A DNA stretch of 64,000 nt from Silene conica (taxonomy: Eukaryota; Streptophyta; Magnoliopsida; Caryophyllales; Caryophyllaceae): contig CM055313.2 of NCBI GenBank assembly GCA_029255685.2, forward strand, positions 22,669,079-22,733,078, in the 5' to 3' direction. Under the pieces are notes generated by a model, which saw only the letters and a program-made list of their open reading frames with translations, searched no databases and was not told where the DNA came from. The number at the start of each line of letters is the position of its first letter. The stretch's first letter is position 1. Both the position numbers and the translations under genes were made by a program. Below are positions 48,907 to 60,497 of the stretch, piece by piece.

Positions 48907-51221
48907 TGATGAGTACTATTTTGGTACCATTTTACCCCTCATTTATACCTTGTTTCGATTCGATTTTACGTGTTTAATTAAATAAATAGCTCATTTTACT
49001 ATTTAATTAGTAATTATTAGTTTTATTTTATCTATTGTGAATATTTGTTAAATTTGTGGAATTTGATTCTATTAAGTCGTTTTAGTGTTGTTTAATAGCT
49101 ATTTCGTGAATAAAAACGGAAAATCTAAAGCCGGGTTTACGAAGATGAGTCAACGTTTGGCAAGGCGGAGTCAAAATGGAGCAAATGAGTCAAATGTAGG
49201 AAGAAAGTCAATTGTTGACTTTATCCAACAACAAACCCCCTGACCTCCTTTACCTTTTCACCACCTTCACAGACCTTCATCTCCCACATTTTCCATCAGA
49301 TCACCATTCATCATCAATTCGCCATTAATAATCATGATCTTCATCACCTCCACCATCCACAACCACCATTGCTACCCCACCGCATCACCAGCGCAATCAC
49401 CACGCACCCTTACTTCACCACCATTTCCGTCGTCACCAATTCAAACCACCATTCACCATTCTCAACCACGAGTTCAGACCACCATCTTCCACCATTCACG
49501 GCGAGCAACCCATCATCTGCTCGGTTTCACCACCACTGCTCACCCAACTCGAATACCAACACCATTTTCGCACCTTATACCCACCTTCAGACACCATCAC
49601 CACCACCCGCCACAGCAACGACGTCATCCGCCATCATCAACATCCACGACCACCATTGCTACCCATCACTACCAGCCGCTTCGACCATCCCCTGCTCCAT
49701 CCAGCCCTCCTTTTCGTACAACCAGCGCAACCTCAACCAATTCGAACTCCACCACCGCGGCAGACCACCAGTCGCTCCATCACCCAATCAAATTCCGGCC
49801 CTGCGCCACCGTGCTCTCCCTTCAGACACCTTCATCTCCCCATTTCAGCCCTGCAACTCAATCCGCCACCACGGAGCACCACCGTCCCGGCTGAAGCATC
49901 ACATCTCGCACTCGCTGCGTTCATGGCCATCAGTGATAACAACTTGTGTGATTGTATTTGAGTGACTCAATTAATCACTTAAATGGGTTTATCAATTCAG
50001 AAGCAGAAGAAGAGCAGTTGGATTTGTGGAAGAAGAGCAGAAAACTAATCGAAGAGGAGCAGAAAATGAATCAGAATTGGATGAAGAATAAAAAGTGGGT
50101 TTATCAGATTAAGGAGTATCAAAAGTGCAGGAAATGGGTTTTGAAGAATAGAATGGACAAAAAGACGATGTTGGCCTTGTTAACAAAAGATGGAGGATAA
50201 CTTTAAGTGAGGGCAGTTTAGTACTTTTATATTTCTTTTTAGAACTTGTATAAAAGGCACAACACAGAACGAGACGCAGTTTTGTTTTTGGTTTTTCAGA
50301 AATGAAAACAGTAGGGTAGAGAGTAGTGTAGTTTATTATTTTTCTTCTTTTAACTATTCTCATTTACTCATTTAATTAGTTAACAAGATTCGAGCTTTTG
50401 TAATCCGTCTTCTAGATCTACATTTTAATGCTCATTTCCTTTCAAGTTTGGTATAATTTCTCACTCTCTTTTGATGTTCTTGTTTTTTTTTATCATTTAT
50501 TATATTTTTGTAGATGTAGTATTTAATTTCTCTAAAGTTTCAATATTTATTAGTTTAATTATGTTAATTTCATGTTTAATGATAGTGGGTAGTTTATTTA
50601 GTGTTAATTTAATTATGTTAGAGTAGTTTAATAGTTAGGGGATGAGATTAGTGTAGAAAAGTTTGAGTCTTGTATGTGGGTAATTGTTTAAATAATGTTT
50701 GGTTGGATTATTGTTCATTATTAGTCTTGTGATACTAATGACGATTAGTGTGCTTAATTATGCCAACGAGAAATCCGAGGTTTAATTGGTTTAGTTACTT
50801 GACTATGATTGTTAAGTTGACGTCACGAAAGTGAGTTAATGTATTGATCGGGAATTTAATTAGTTGTTCGAGAGAATGCTAGTTCGAGACCCTAATCGAC
50901 GATAATCACCTTGCTTATTGCGTGAATTAGTGATTTGAAAGAATGCTAATTTATGTCATGTTTCCCTATTGCTAGACCCATACTTGACTACATGACACCC
51001 CATACCCCTAACTCCCTTAATTTATCGTTTACTCTTATTTTTTTTAGCTTTAGACTTTAGTTATCTATCTCACATTCTTGTTGATCGACTAAACTAAAAC
51101 TAGACCAAGACTTATAGCCTAACCCCACCATCCTTTGGGTTCGACGCTAAATTATACTACTTAATTTGGGAGTTTACAAATTGTTTTTGGTGCCGGAATT
51201 GACGACAAAATCCGGCCATCA
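48907..51221 (+). repeat. 3' LTR
   Basis: 2315 bp, starting TGATGAGTACTATTTTGG and ending CCGGCCATCA, followed by CATCC. It differs from the 5' LTR by a few substitutions (for example in the CCACCACRGAGCACC segment, GATGAAKAAT, GACSCTAAA) and two small length changes. Confidence 0.92.
50249..50257 (+). promoter_or_regulatory. TATA box of the 3' LTR
   Basis: Second copy of TATAAAAGG. It could drive read-through into the right part of the Helitron, where no intact gene is present. Confidence 0.55.
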
Positions 51222-51389
51222 CATCCGAGTATGTAATTCTACACGTTATGACTACGATTTTGTAAGTAATCCCAGTATTTATTTTGTATTCACTTTGCAA
51301 ACGTTATTTCTTAAAAATGTTTCCATGATATAAAATATAAATTCAAATACTCTGACTGCTATCTATCGTAAACATTCTATTAAAAATTT

Positions 51390-52105
51390 GACATTCATTC
51401 ATAATAATCTCGAAACTCAGGTTTGTTCATTCATTCATAATAATCTCGAAACTCAGATTAGTCAACCATTCATAATAATCTCGAAACTCAGATTAGTCAA
51501 CCATTCACATACTTAATAAAATCTTTCCATAATTATATTCTTTAGCAAATATAATATCTATATTTAATATTTCACATACTTAATATTAAATATAGATGAT
51601 TCAAACTGTGAAAATCTTTCCATAATTATATTCTTTAGCATATAAAATACAGATCACAAAAACGTACTTAGTAGATGATTTGGGTCTGACATAAGCCATA
51701 GATGATTCACATACTTAATATAGATCTTTCCATAATTATATTCTTTAGCATATAAAATATTAAATATTAATATTCCATAAATATTAATATTCCATAAACA
51801 AGAACTAAAATAATAAAATAATGATATTATATTCTATAAAAGAAGGAATTATATCACGGTCTGACATAAACAAGACTAGAAGATATTATATTCTATGCCA
51901 TAAAATCAAGCATATAAAATATTAATGAGTCATATAAAATATAATAAAAAGATATTATATCACGGTTTTAGAGATAATAAAAAGATATTCCATAAAATCT
52001 TTCCATGATTTACTCAAACCGTTTGGAATAATTAAAATATTCCAAACCATATATTTTACTCAAACCGTTTGGAATAATTAAAATATTCCAAACCATATAA
52101 TTAAA
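51390..52105. repeat. AT-rich short tandem repeats
   Basis: Three units of about 35 bp (CATTCATAATAATCTCGAAA-CTCAGATTAGTCAAC) lie at 51390-51510. TCTTTCCATAATTATATTCT-TTAGCA recurs at about 51523, 51609 and 51726. At 52011-52100 a 46-bp unit containing the palindrome TTTGGAATAATTAAAATATTCCAAA (as two halves TTTGGAAT and ATTCCAAA) is duplicated. Confidence 0.7.
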
Positions 52106-52238
52106 AAAATAATGAGCCCACACTTCGAGGAAAACCCTAAACGTAAACAAAATCCTAAACCCTATTAATACCACTGCATAATGTGTATTATTCACTTCTC
52201 TGAAAACTAAATATTATTAACAACCTATCAGGAATCCC

Positions 52239-52495
52239 ATGGCAGAAAATCATGGCCAACCAAAAAACCCTAAAAGAAAAAGCAATGAACGTGATAAAGG
52301 TTAGTTTATTTATTAAATAGTTGTTGTACAATTTCAATTGTTCTTCATTTTATTCCTTTTCTAATTTAGTTTTTACATCTTTCAGGAAATACAGTTTTTG
52401 CCCTACGTGAAATAACAAACACACATCGGCAGAGAAATGTGAATTTACCGTCACAAAACAGTAAACAACCACTTTATCGTCCTACATCAGGTATT
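52239..52495 (+). pseudogene. Putative N-terminal exons of the Helitron protein
   Basis: The first segment encodes MAENHGQPKNPKRKSNERDK up to about 52300, where a splice-like GTTAGTTTATT follows. After an acceptor at about 52385 (TCTTTCAG) the frame resumes with ALREITNTHRQRNV. Basic N-termini followed by an (S/R)xITNT motif are found in plant Helitron Rep/helicase proteins. The Rep domain itself is absent. Confidence 0.4.
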
Positions 52496-53225
52496 GATTT
52501 TAAGTATTTTACTTACTAAATGCAATTTCAGTTTATTGTGGTTGCTACATAGTCAAGTAGTTGGTTATTTTCGATTAAAGATGGATTTGTAAGACTGCGT
52601 TTTGTATTAACATAAAAAATCTGTAGGACCTCTCAATAAATTGTGCATCATGTTTAATTAAACTCTACCAGACTTCTCAACCACATAACCTAAAAGATAA
52701 TGAAATAATTCAAGGCTAAAACCCTAATATGAATAGTTTAACTCTGACTTAAATTAAACACAAAAACTTTCACATCAACCAAGTTTGATTTGCACAAAAT
52801 TATCAATTGATTTGAATATTTTATAATGAAATAATGATTCTATGCCATAAAAATCGTTATTGTTATCTATTCAAGTACTCTGATTGTTATTGTTATCTAT
52901 CCTAAACATAGACTATCAAGCATAAAAATATCAAACATAATTTGACCCGAGTCAATAACTAAATTAAAATAAAAAACAGAAAAATATCGAGCATATCTAT
53001 TCCATAAAAAACGAGTCAATATCCTAAACATCAGATCTATTATATTTAGGAATTAATATAATAAATATAAAATATATGTTCTACACGGATAAAATCAGCT
53101 ATTATTTAGATGAAATGAATTAGGTAATAAGAAATAGGTGTAAATCTGTTTATATTCTTATTATTAAATTATCTCTTATAAATCATTACAAAACTTTTCG
53201 TAGCTATACATACATAAAAATCAAT

Positions 53226-53643
53226 AAATCTCCTTCAAATCGACATGCAAATGAATTTTTACTGATATACTCAATTATTAACACAATTTACAACTTATTT
53301 ATGTTAAAATACTCAATTATTAACACAAATGTTTAGATCTAATCTTGATAAACAAATAAATCCAATTAAACCGACATGCAAATAAATAAATCTAATTAAA
53401 ACAACATAAAAAACGTTTACCTCCTTCATATCGACATGCAAATGAATTTTTACTGATATGTTAAAATAATCAATTATTTATGTTAAAATACTCAATAAAT
53501 CTCCTTCAGATCGACATGCAAATGAATTTTTACTGATATACTCAGTTATTAACACAATTTACAACTTATTTATGTTAAAATACTCAATTATTAACACAAA
53601 TTTTTAGATCTAATCTTGATAAACAAATAATTCCAATTAAACC
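53226..53643. repeat. Direct repeats of ~155 bp with period ~267 bp
   Basis: The block starting AATCTCCTTCAAATCGACAT and ending near AAACAAATAATTCCAATTAA occurs at about 53226-53375 and 53492-53640, with a shortened copy at about 53417-53490. It lies inside the Helitron. No coding potential. Confidence 0.7.
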
Positions 53644-54204
53644 AAAATGACATTATAACTCGACGAGTTTGTGAATAAGCTGATAAGTTGATTTTAAGAA
53701 ATTCTATATTTTATGAATTTGAGTTTGTGAAGATGAATTTGTGAACATGTTAAAATTTCTGACTGGGTTTTTCTAATTATTTAGAGAGATAGAGGGGTTT
53801 TTCGAATTATTTTAGAGAGATAGAGGGATTAATGTTAGAGAGAGGGGCGGTTATCTGAAAATGAATTAGGGTTAGGGTTAGAGTGTGGGGTGAGGGGGGT
53901 TTATATATGGGATGGGATGTAGGGTTTTAAATCTGAAAATTGTGAAGTATGCATGGGCTTCGTCTAAATTAATTGGGCCATTTTATTCGAGAATATTGAG
54001 CCCAGTAATTTCATTGCTTCGGCCGTTGGGCCGTTAACTTAATTGAATGTTGGATATTTAATTAGTCTATAATTTAATCATAAGTAAAAAATCATAAACA
54101 AATGATTTATTCGGTTTAATTACACATTAATTATTAAATGATTTGTTACATTCGATTTTTATATTATTCCCAGTTTTGTAATATATAAAACGAGAATTTT
54201 CAGT

Positions 54205-54730
54205 CTTAAGCTCCAACTCTATCAGATGTTCCGGTTTACCTAACCACAGCTTAAGACTGAAAGTTGGAGCTATAGTGATGCTTTTAAGAAACATTGACCA
54301 AGCAAATGGTTTGTGCAATGGCACCTGAATGGAGGTAAGGCAACTAGGAAATCGCGTTATTAGTGCAACAATTATTTCTGGCAGTCATATCGGAAGCAAT
54401 GTCTATATTCCCCGCATCACCTTGACTCCTTCCGATCAAACCAGGTTCCCAATTAAGTTTGAAAGAAGACAGTTTCCTTTAGCGGTTTGTTTCGCTATGA
54501 CTATCAACAAAAGTCAAGGTCAGTCTCTATCCCGTGTTGGACTTTATCTTCCAAGACCGGTCTTTACCCATGGCCAACTGTACGTTGCTATATCTAGGGT
54601 CACCAGTAAGAAAGGTCTAAAAGTGCTACTTCTTGATGAAGAAGGACGGATGACTAATACAACAACAAATGTTGTTTACAAGGAGGTTTTCGAGAAACTG
54701 TACTTGTCGTGTTGGGTTATCGAATTTTAA
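54205..54730 (+). pseudogene. Helitron helicase C-terminus (Pif1-like), broken
   Basis: The frame SLRLKVGAIVMLLRNIDQAN then GLCNGT is followed by an in-frame TGA at 54326-54328. From 54329 it continues as an open frame with IPRITLTPSD, RRQFPLAVCFAMTINKSQGQ, LYLPRPVFTHGQLYVAISRV. These are the final motifs of Pif1-type Helitron helicases. The stop sits where an arginine codon (CGA to TGA) is usual. A 15-bp inverted repeat (TTTCAGTCTTAAGCT/AGCTTAAGACTGAAA) lies at 54199-54262. Upstream helicase motifs are missing. Confidence 0.82.
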
Positions 54731-55040
54731 TACATCCATTTAATTTATATTTGTTATTTAATATTTTTTTAGTCGTCTATTGTTTTTTCTTATATACCTT
54801 ATTTATTAATTTTATCATAAGTAATCCAAATATTATCATCATTACTAATAACTATTCGAAGATTAGTGCACCAGAAAATTCATCTTTTCACCTAATATAT
54901 CTTATATTCAAACATCCCGTTAAAAAATAATTCGTCCGAATAAACAGAATTGCTATATATTCAAATAAATATACCGACGGCGTCTTTAAAAATTAAATAA
55001 GTGTACACAACCCCGTGATTTTTCACGGGTGTTACACTAG

Positions 55041-55110
55041 TTAAATTATAATGACGATTGTGTCTTATTTAAATTGATAGAATATCGTCTTACATTATGA
55101 TACCATATTG
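55041..55110. repeat. Minisatellite, ~25-bp monomers, right part
   Basis: TTAAATTATAATGACGATTG and AATATCGTCTTACATTATGA continue the array interrupted at 41933. Confidence 0.7.
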
Positions 55111-55261
55111 GCCTGATATCTGAGACACATTCCTCACAAGAGTCTCGTCATCCCCACTAGAGTTCCTTGAACTGTTAAGAAAATATGTTGGATTAATATT
55201 TATATTATTTGTTTGAGAAGAAAAAGTAGGACTCGTAGCTTGAATGGTTATAAAAATCCTT

Positions 55262-55560
55262 GTTTTTAATTACTATATCGGATTTTCCTTTTTTTTCTTT
55301 TTGTTGTAGGTTTCTCTGATGTTGTTATGGTTGAAAGTGATGAAGTGCATGTTTGCTGCACTAAGTTTTATAGAAGAACATAATCAAATCTTTCAAAAGA
55401 TTTTCGAGATCCACCCCCAATAAAGCAGCACAAAGCTATTGGTGAGTTGGAAGGTTACATGCAGGCAGTGACAAATTCCCAGAAGACAATAGGAATGATT
55501 GTTGAGTGTCAAGGCGGGGAAGGTGAAGCTTTTTTAGGTGTTTAAGGTTGATGAAAAAAT
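55262..55560 (+). pseudogene. Unidentified exon-like fragment
   Basis: After a T-rich tract and TTGTTGTAG (acceptor-like, about 55300-55309) the plus strand reads GFSDVVMVESDEVHVCCTKF, then a stop, then AIGELEGYMQAVTNSQKTIG and GMIVECQGGEGEAFLGV. It looks like old coding sequence, but no family is recognised. Confidence 0.3.
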
Positions 55561-56159
55561 AACGCTAAAACTCTCAAAAGAAGAGAGGAGAAGTTCTCTC
55601 TAATCAAAAGAGAGAATTCACTTTAATAATTGATTATCTCTTCCTTTCTTGCCTTCTTGTTTGCCTTAATATTCTTTTATTGTTGTAATTTCTCTTATTG
55701 TTCAGACTAAACTCGAATCAAAATTTTATAACTCTCGCATGAACCTAATTAGTGACCAACCGTTCTAGACCAACCCGGTCTCATGCGGATCGATATTTGA
55801 TGTTATCCTATCTACATACCTAGCTTAGGTTCATTGTTTTAACATGTTTGATTTAGAAATAGCAACAATCCTCTTGTCGTCTGCTAAGCTATATAACAAC
55901 TGGAGTGCGTACTTCATGCGTTAGCAACGTATTTTTTCGCTAATGCATATTGAAATTGGGTGTGATTATATCGCAATCGTGTAAAACACGAAGAAAGCCC
56001 ATACTAACACAATTCTCCTCCCCCCAATATTAACTTCTGGACAATATTAGTTTCAATTAGAATCCACAATAATTTTGTTCCCCGTTGTTAACAATCACTT
56101 TGGGGTTCTTATTTCGGCACACGCTTGCAATACATAATACCCATTCGTTTTTATTTTTA

Positions 56160-56452
56160 GGGCTTGTTTGGTTGACATAAGGGGATTAAAGTTCCCGGAA
56201 ACTTCAAGTTCACATGAATTTACAATTCACGTGAATTCCCAAAAAGTGTTTGGTTTGCATGTGAAAAGTTAATTTATTTGGAAAGTTCCAATGACCAATG
56301 GAGGCTTAGTGAGTGACTTCCCACGTAATGGAGGAAGTAGATTCAGGTAGGAAGTTCTACTTTTCATGATCTTGACAACCAAACAACATCATAGTTTTTC
56401 ACTTTCTGGGAAGTTTAAGATACATGATTTTAATGGGCAACCAAACAAGCCC
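56160..56452. mobile_element. Tourist-like MITE (PIF/Harbinger)
   Basis: The ends GGGCTTGTTTGGTTG and CAACCAAACAAGCCC are perfect inverted repeats of 15 bp, flanked by TTA (56157-56159 and 56453-56455). Length is 293 bp, with further inner inverted motifs such as GGAAGTT/AACTTCC. No transposase. Confidence 0.9.
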
Positions 56453-56455
56453 TTA

Positions 56456-57049
56456 AATAGTACTCCAAGTTCTTGCGTGTCGAATCTTGGAGCTGCCACT
56501 AGACTCATAATCATCAAATTTCCCTTTTTGGAGATGCTAGTCACAATCCACTTCTTTGTGCATGCTTTATTATTACTCTTTACTTGCATTCAAATACGAA
56601 CAAGTTGTTCAGTTACTCTCAAATAAAGATGTGTGCGTCAACAGTTAATAATCGAGACAATGATTCTGACACAGTCTGAGATCGCTGGTAAAACACTTTT
56701 TTGTGCACATCTAAAGGAGCACTGCAAAACACCAATTAACAAGCCTACCAACCATATCACAAAGACAAACAGCTGTTTAAAATGGTTTCACTGTATTAGA
56801 ACGGTTACCAAGAGATGGCTCAAAACAAATATTATAGAGAATTCACCGTAAGAAATTTTGTGTTAGTGAACAAAGCATTTTTGGTTTCACCTATGACTGT
56901 TTTCAAAAACATTTTCATGTCGAATATTGACAAACTACAACTCGGCTAACAGATAATAACCTAGGGGCTTGGAAAGATCTCTTCTAGTGTACAGTTTAAT
57001 GGTGATTGTTCATGGTTGGATATGAATTTCTGACAAAATAACACAGGAA
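56456..57049. other. Intergenic, no recognised element
   Basis: Frames at 56366-56626 and 56633-56851 are short, without family resemblance or regulatory context. Confidence 0.5.
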
Positions 57050-57796
57050 CTAGTTTTAAACTCGTGCAAAAAAATGCACGGATCGAAATTGCAAACGTTA
57101 GCTCGGATAACATATATATAAACTATCATGATTAAGTGTGCTATGCGGGGACAATGTAAATAGTCTAATTTGATATTCAACGTACATACTATTTAAGTTA
57201 CTAAGTGCTAAAAAATATGTTACAAATGTAAACGTAATATGTAACTTTATAAATATGTTACAAATGTAAACGTAATATGATCATTTTGATATATATCGGA
57301 CTGTTGTATATCGTATTTTATCTTGTTTGGTATCTTAATTTGTATTTGATTTGATTGGAAAATATAATGTAATTTAATTCTTGGACTGTAATTATTTTTG
57401 CTGTTTGTAATTTTTTGTTTTTCGAATTTCATTTTTTGGACCGATATTATTTTTGCTGTTTGTAAGTTTTTGTTTTTCGGATTTAATTTTTGGACCGATA
57501 TTGTATTTTATTTGACCGTTGTATATTGTTATTTAAATATTCGATTAACAATAATTTGATCATATCGTATTTTAATATGACAATAACGAAATTAAATGTA
57601 ATACTGCTGCAATCGATTACGTAATTAGGAACGAGCAAATATTAGAATACGTAATTAGAGATGAGTAAAGGTCGGAATTAATTGAGATTACAGGAGAGAG
57701 GGAAATTAAATCATGTAAAATTAGTGGGGCCATGCATTCCTTATTTTAAGGAACCAATAAGAGAAGCCTAAAATCTACTCCTTTTATAGAGATAGA
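57050..57796 (-). mobile_element. Short non-autonomous Helitron
   Basis: On the minus strand it starts TCTATCTCTATAAAAGGAG (57796 leftward, preceded by A). It ends with the hairpin CGTGCA/TGCACG (57075-57080 and 57063-57068) and CTAG (57053-57050) followed by T. It is 747 bp with no coding remains. Both terminal rules are met. Confidence 0.72.
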
Positions 57797-58280
57797 TGTT
57801 TAAGAATAATGCCAACTGATTTGCTAAAACGATTGATCAACATTCATCTCGGGCTTGGCTTGAACCATCTTCCTTCTATAAAACAGCAGCCTGGCCGGGG
57901 AGATCTGTATTAAAAAGAGCACACATCACATGTACTGGTCTCACAGTCTGCATCAGTGTGTTACAATCTCACCATTCAATACACAAGTTTTAAGGAAGAA
58001 GTGTCCAACATTATAATTCAGCTCATGGCCAAATCTAATCAAGACGTATTGAACAACAGATACTGGACATTCATTGAAGCTCAGAGCCTCAGAATACCGA
58101 GAAACAGGAAATATACAAGATTACAAGGGTTAATCCTTAGAAAACTGGAAAAAGATAGAAGATGCACACAAGTCTAACTGGGGAGAAGCAGACTGAAGTC
58201 CCCTGCATCGAAACGAGACTAGGTGTACAGTCCATTGATAAGGCGTTTCAAAGTTCTACTATAGCGCACACACACAGTTT

Positions 58281-58373
58281 TCAATTTCTGTGTTCAGTGC
58301 CATTTTCATTAACCAAAGTTGTTTCTTCTTGGCTCACTGGTTTGTCAGCTTTCGATGGATTAGGTGCCTCGAC
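58281..58373 (-). other. Candidate 3' exon with a short coding-like frame
   Basis: On the minus strand a pyrimidine-poor but valid acceptor TTTAACAG precedes a 30-codon frame that begins VEAPNPSKADKPVSQEETT and ends in TGA at 58281. A donor-like AAGCAG/GTTTAA lies just after the stop codon of the small gene at 60498-60857. The segment could be a 3' UTR exon of that gene (intron 58374-60493) or the end of an isoform. This is an inference without transcript data. Confidence 0.35.
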
Positions 58374-59576
58374 CTGTTAAACGTAAACAAGCGATAATTA
58401 TATGAGAAGGATTTTACGCAGGGTATATGGCAAGCAAAAGGAAATCCTAAGAAAGACTTCTGGACTCCAGGCTACAGGTGAACTCAGGTAGTCAGATACA
58501 GTTGAAGTGACACTGAAAGTTGAAACTAAAGTAATCCATTTGAAGAAGGTAGACGCAAAACAGGTAAACACGAACTGGAGAAAAAGGGAAAAGGCAACAT
58601 CTAATTTTGTAATTTGTGGTAAATATGTCACATACAGTATGTGATATGCTCTTATAAAGTAAGAGTTAGCTGTGGTGCTGCTGGAATTTTAACAGTGGAA
58701 TACAGTGGATACGATATTATCAACATGGAAGATTTTACTTATATGTTAAAGAAATCGAGGAGCAAACATGAGAGCCACCTTTTAATTGAACAAGCATAAT
58801 GAAGGAAGAGATCATGGGACATTCATATCTTCCATTAACAGCAAACTAACAATAGTGAGATACATAGATATAGATACACATACTATATTTTAGAATGCCT
58901 TGAGTATCCAGATGAAACTAAGTTCTTAAATTATGGAGGACTATTTCCATTAATGAGGAGTACCCCCTCAGTATTAGAAAATAAATCGGGAAGATGAATG
59001 AGCAGTGTATGTTTCATGGCCACAGCATCAACAGTAGATCAGACGGCCTGTGGAACAATAAATGTGCTATAGCTAGATCAATGGGATTTGTGTCTGACTC
59101 CATATCGATACATCCAGTGCTCTTAGAAAAATCACTGACGACAGATAACAACATAACAAAGTTAAGCAGTTGGAGAAGAGTGACTTATGTTTTAATGTAG
59201 TATTGATCACCGAACTCAAGCTGCTTAGATAAAATTAGGAACAACTGCAATAAATTGCCTTAAGGCTTCTGCTGATACTGCTCGACTTAGATGCTTCTGA
59301 TTAGAACCTATGGGTCATTAGGGTAGGGTCATTGCAGGATTTGGGTCATGTTCAGGTGTACTGTTATCAGGTCATTTAGAGACAGGCCAGTCAAGTATGA
59401 AGTAGAAGGATTACATTTTACATGTAAACTGTCAGTAATCTACTAGGATATCTACATCAACAATGTTTTTTCTGGACCTTAAGTCACGGACAACAACTAA
59501 CAAACTAAAACTACAAGATTCTGAAATCTTGGATAATCACTCCCTCAATTTGACCAGAATTTATGAATGCAAGTAT

Positions 59577-60085
59577 GTAACAGCCCATATGGGTGCTGTT
59601 AAGAGTAGCATTATAGGAAAGCCAAAGGTTATCAATATCATACAAATAAATAAGCTCCAAGGAGGGGGAAAATGTCATATTATACAACTACTAACGAACA
59701 TCAGAGACATCTAAACATGTGTCAGGTTTCTTTAAGCAACCAAGGATTCACATTTCATTCAACCTCTCTAAGTTACACTCATACACAGATATAACACGTC
59801 GCCTGGAAATCCAATCGTAGACATATATTTGTAACAGCCCATATGGGTGCTGCTAAGGTTAGCATTGTAGCAAAACCAGAGGTTATCAATATCAAACAAT
59901 AAATAAGCTCCAAGGAGAGGGAAAATGCGACATTATACAACTACTAACGGACATCGGAGACATCTAAACATGTGTCAGGTGTCTTTAAGCAACCAAGGAT
60001 TCACATTTCATTCAACCTCTCTAAGTTACACTCATATACAGATATACCATGTCACCTGGAAAGCGCGTCGTAGTAATATATTTGT
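59577..60085. repeat. 254-bp tandem duplication
   Basis: Two head-to-tail units start GTAACAGCCCATATGGGTGC (59577 and 59831) and differ at a modest number of positions. They contain an ATAAATAAGCTCCAAGGAG segment and CAAGGATTCACATTTCATTC. They lie in the possible intron between 58373 and 60494. Frames in them are not convincing genes. Confidence 0.85.
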
Positions 60086-60497
60086 AGGCACTAGTCTACC
60101 TGCGAACTTCATGTATTCGGTATTCCTCTTTATTAATCCTTTCACTTCCCAGAATTCAGTCTTCTGTATCGTTTACTTCAGCTAATAACTCGGTACCAAG
60201 GCATCGTTATTATATCCAAAAACTTTTAGTTAACCCTAAGTTCACTACTGCTTGATTCGAATCACATTTTCTCGGTTAATCATGATCAAAGAGTAAACAT
60301 GTTATTTCATCGCGTTTTCCAAACCAAAGATTACATTCATCGTCTCAAATACCACTGGTTTGATCAGAAGAAACAGTAACCCTAGAACTTTCTCGATAAA
60401 GGGGGAAAACAGTAACCCTAGAATTTGTGCTAACGTTAAATCCAGAACAAAATAATCTAATTTATGAATAAGTTCAGAGAGGTAAAATTAAACCTGC

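Larger units (their letters stand above)
42704..51221 (+). mobile_element. Complete gag-only Athila-type LTR retrotransposon
   Basis: Two LTRs (42704-45016 and 48907-51221) flank a 3.9-kb interior. The element is bounded by the 5-bp target duplication CATCC (42699-42703 and 51222-51226). The interior has a tRNA-Asp primer site (duplicated), one intact gag frame (45334-47118) and a polypurine-like tract before the 3' LTR. No protease, reverse transcriptase, RNase H or integrase is present on either strand. This matches the gag-only TR-GAG class, which would need pol from a related autonomous Athila/Tat element. By eye the LTRs differ at only about ten positions, so insertion is recent. Confidence 0.9.
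41934..55040 (+). mobile_element. Helitron of ~13.1 kb containing an 8.5-kb LTR element
   Basis: The 5' end is TCATCATTATTACTATAAAA after A (41933). The 3' end is the hairpin CCCGTGA/TCACGGG (55012-55018, 55023-55029), then CTAG (55037-55040) before T. The minisatellite continues on both sides, which fixes the insertion. Helitron protein remains are on the same strand: putative N-terminal exons at 52239-52495 and the helicase C-terminus at 54205-54730. Without the nested LTR element the Helitron is about 4.6 kb, so most of the Rep/helicase region is deleted. The 5' end is assigned by position and AT-rich style and is less certain than the 3' end. Confidence 0.72.
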
